Source of the DNA: Deltaproteobacteria bacterium
GTDB taxonomy: Bacteria; Myxococcota_A; Polyangia; HGW-17
Assembly (NCBI GenBank): GCA_003249585.1
Contig: QKIM01000217.1
Location: 1-6,897 of the forward strand
Direction of reading: 5' to 3'
Length of the DNA: 6,897 nucleotides
The notes beneath the pieces are model-generated. The model worked only from the letters and a program-made list of their open reading frames with translations, ran no database searches and was not told the DNA's origin. Below, piece after piece: positions 5,955 to 6,897 of the stretch (position 1 is its first letter; every line of letters starts with the position of its first letter). Position numbers and translations under genes: made by a program.

Positions 5955-6458
5955 ATGGAACCCGATACCTTCATCGAATTCGAACTGACCTTCAACCCAT
6001 CCCGCGGAAACTACCGGGCCATGCTGCTGCGGCAGGCCTACGGACACATGCGCGCTGTCTTCCGCGTGCTGGTCATGGTCGCCACCTTCCTGTTTCTTCT
6101 GGGGTCGTGGGCTATCCTGACCGGGATCGAGGACTCTGACACGGTCTCCAATGTAGAGATGGGCCTCATTTTTCTCCTCAGTTTCGTCCTCACCTTCTGG
6201 GGGGTGCTCGAAGCCTGGGCCCAGAGCATCCTGTCGCCGCCCCCCACCTTTCGGATCCGTCTCGACCCCATCTCCATCATCGTCTTCAGGCAGGAACGCA
6301 AAATCGGCGAGTACGCCTTCGCGGATCTCGGCCTTGTCACCAAGGGGAATACAACCTTCCTCCACTGCAAACCGGACAACCTGTTCATCCCCCTGTGCCC
6401 TGGCAGCGACAGCAACCAGGAGCAATTTCTCGACAAGCTAAAGGCTCACCTGCTGTAA
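5955..6458 (+). CDS. Small two-TM membrane protein, YcxB-like
   Basis: A 167-residue protein with the layout of YcxB-like proteins. A short N-terminal strand segment (FIEFELTFNPSRGNYRAML, 6-24) is followed by two membrane helices at about 35-57 and 69-90. A C-terminal cytoplasmic domain (98-167) follows, with the typical pattern of a strand FRIRLDP, a segment IGEYAFADLGLV, LFIPLCPG and a closing helix EQFLDKLKAHLL. The biochemical role of this family is not known. The start is the ATG at 5955, which begins the conserved N-terminal strand. Its ribosome site is weak (GAAG at 5947-5950, or GAGGG at 5934-5938, rather far), so translation may depend on coupling to the upstream lipoprotein, whose stop is 19 bases before. 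An in-frame GTG at 5889 would overlap the lipoprotein and is less likely. Family assignment is by recalled architecture, without a profile search. Confidence 0.75.
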   Translation: MEPDTFIEFELTFNPSRGNYRAMLLRQAYGHMRAVFRVLVMVATFLFLLGSWAILTGIEDSDTVSNVEMGLIFLLSFVLTFWGVLEAWAQSILSPPPTFRIRLDPISIIVFRQERKIGEYAFADLGLVTKGNTTFLHCKPDNLFIPLCPGSDSNQEQFLDKLKAHLL

Positions 6459-6487
6459 CGTGTTTTCGTCAGGGAAAGGAGGCGCGG
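6459..6487. other. Short gap between convergent genes, no terminator seen
   Basis: Only 29 bases lie between the stops of the YcxB-like gene and the oxidoreductase, which converge here. I see no stable hairpin with a T run on either strand. Confidence 0.5.
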
Positions 6488-6897
6488 TCAGCGGGGCGTG
6501 TGGAACTTTGAGTAGATGTCGGAGAAGAGGTTGTGCGGGTCGATCTTCGCCTTGAGCCGGCTGTACCGCTCCTTGGCGTAGATCTGCCAGAACCGCTCCT
6601 CGGAGTAGTGGTTCCTGGAGATGAGGGTCTTGACGCCGTTGAGCTCGAAGACCTTCTCCTCGAGCATCCTCGAATAGTCCACATCCCGCCGGTTGTTCTT
6701 CTTGCCGTAGATGGCGAAGTCCACGATGAGGTTCTCGTCGCTGATCTTTTCAGCGAAGGTGTCGTCGATGAAGGCGTAGGGTCTGGGATACCGGTAGGGG
6801 ACCACCCACAGGGGATAGAAGTTGAAGTCCTTCTCATACCAGTCGTAGAAGTTCTTCACCCTGTGGCCCGGGATGAAGACGTCCACCACGACCTCGG
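6488..6897 (-). CDS. FAD-binding oxidoreductase, DHCR24-like, C-terminal part (5' end outside window)
   Basis: An open frame runs in from the right edge and ends at TGA 6490-6488, giving the last 136 or so residues of a protein. It resembles, in order, the C-terminal region of delta(24)-sterol reductase (DHCR24) and related bacterial FAD/FMN-containing dehydrogenases. Matching stretches are VDVFIPGHRV near the left end (DDVLVP in DHCR24), YPLWVVPYRYP (YPIWLCPF), VDFAIYG (IDIGAYG), HYSEERFWQIY (MNREEFWEMF) and RLKAKIDPHNLFSDIYSKF (KLREKLGCQDAFPEVYDKI), recalled from family knowledge. The N-terminal FAD-binding PCMH-type domain would lie outside the window. A GTG at 6889 is not a credible start because the frame stays open to the edge and the homology continues. 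It may reduce or oxidise a lipid-like substrate, but bacterial members are diverse and a sterol role should not be assumed. Confidence 0.82.
   Translation of the reverse strand, partial: EVVVDVFIPGHRVKNFYDWYEKDFNFYPLWVVPYRYPRPYAFIDDTFAEKISDENLIVDFAIYGKKNNRRDVDYSRMLEEKVFELNGVKTLISRNHYSEERFWQIYAKERYSRLKAKIDPHNLFSDIYSKFHTPR

Overview
The window is about 6.9 kb of high-GC bacterial DNA. It carries five complete protein genes of clear type, one lipoprotein gene with visibly lower GC, and two genes cut by the window edges. Two predicted lipoproteins with good lipobox signals point to a Gram-negative-like cell with a rich secreted or surface proteome. One of them combines an Asn/Thr linker with Cys-framed DxDxDG calcium-binding-like motifs, a style common in Myxococcota and related former Deltaproteobacteria. 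That assignment rests on style, not on a marker gene.

Layout. Positions 1-241 hold the 3' end of an unrecognised gene that reads well only if one C is dropped from each of two C runs. It is therefore either a decaying gene or a place with two base-calling errors. A class I/II PLP-dependent aminotransferase (254-1534, +) follows 12 bases later. Facing it, with stop codons interlocked over four bases, is a Lys/Cys-rich lipoprotein (1531-2142, -) built from repeated two-cysteine hairpin-like units. A 199-base gap holds candidate promoters and an inverted repeat. Next comes a minus-strand ABC-2 exporter operon: ATPase (4838-3963), permease A (3951-3154) and permease B (3136-2342), packed with 11- and 17-base gaps and strong Shine-Dalgarno (SD) sequences. 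A 131-base divergent intergenic region separates it from a plus-strand pair: a large Cys-rich surface lipoprotein (4970-5935) and a small two-TM YcxB-like membrane protein (5955-6458). The window ends in the C-terminal part of a DHCR24-like FAD-dependent oxidoreductase (6488-6897, -).

How the genes work together. The ATPase and two paralogous permeases almost certainly form one exporter, with two different permease subunits sharing a cytoplasmic motif at the same residue positions. The divergent lipoprotein and YcxB-like gene may share the control region, but nothing links them to the exporter functionally beyond position. The aminotransferase and the oxidoreductase look like unrelated metabolic genes. 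I see no CRISPR array, transposase, tRNA, rRNA or attachment site. The parts that seem least described are the hairpin-repeat lipoprotein and the frame-broken gene at the left edge.
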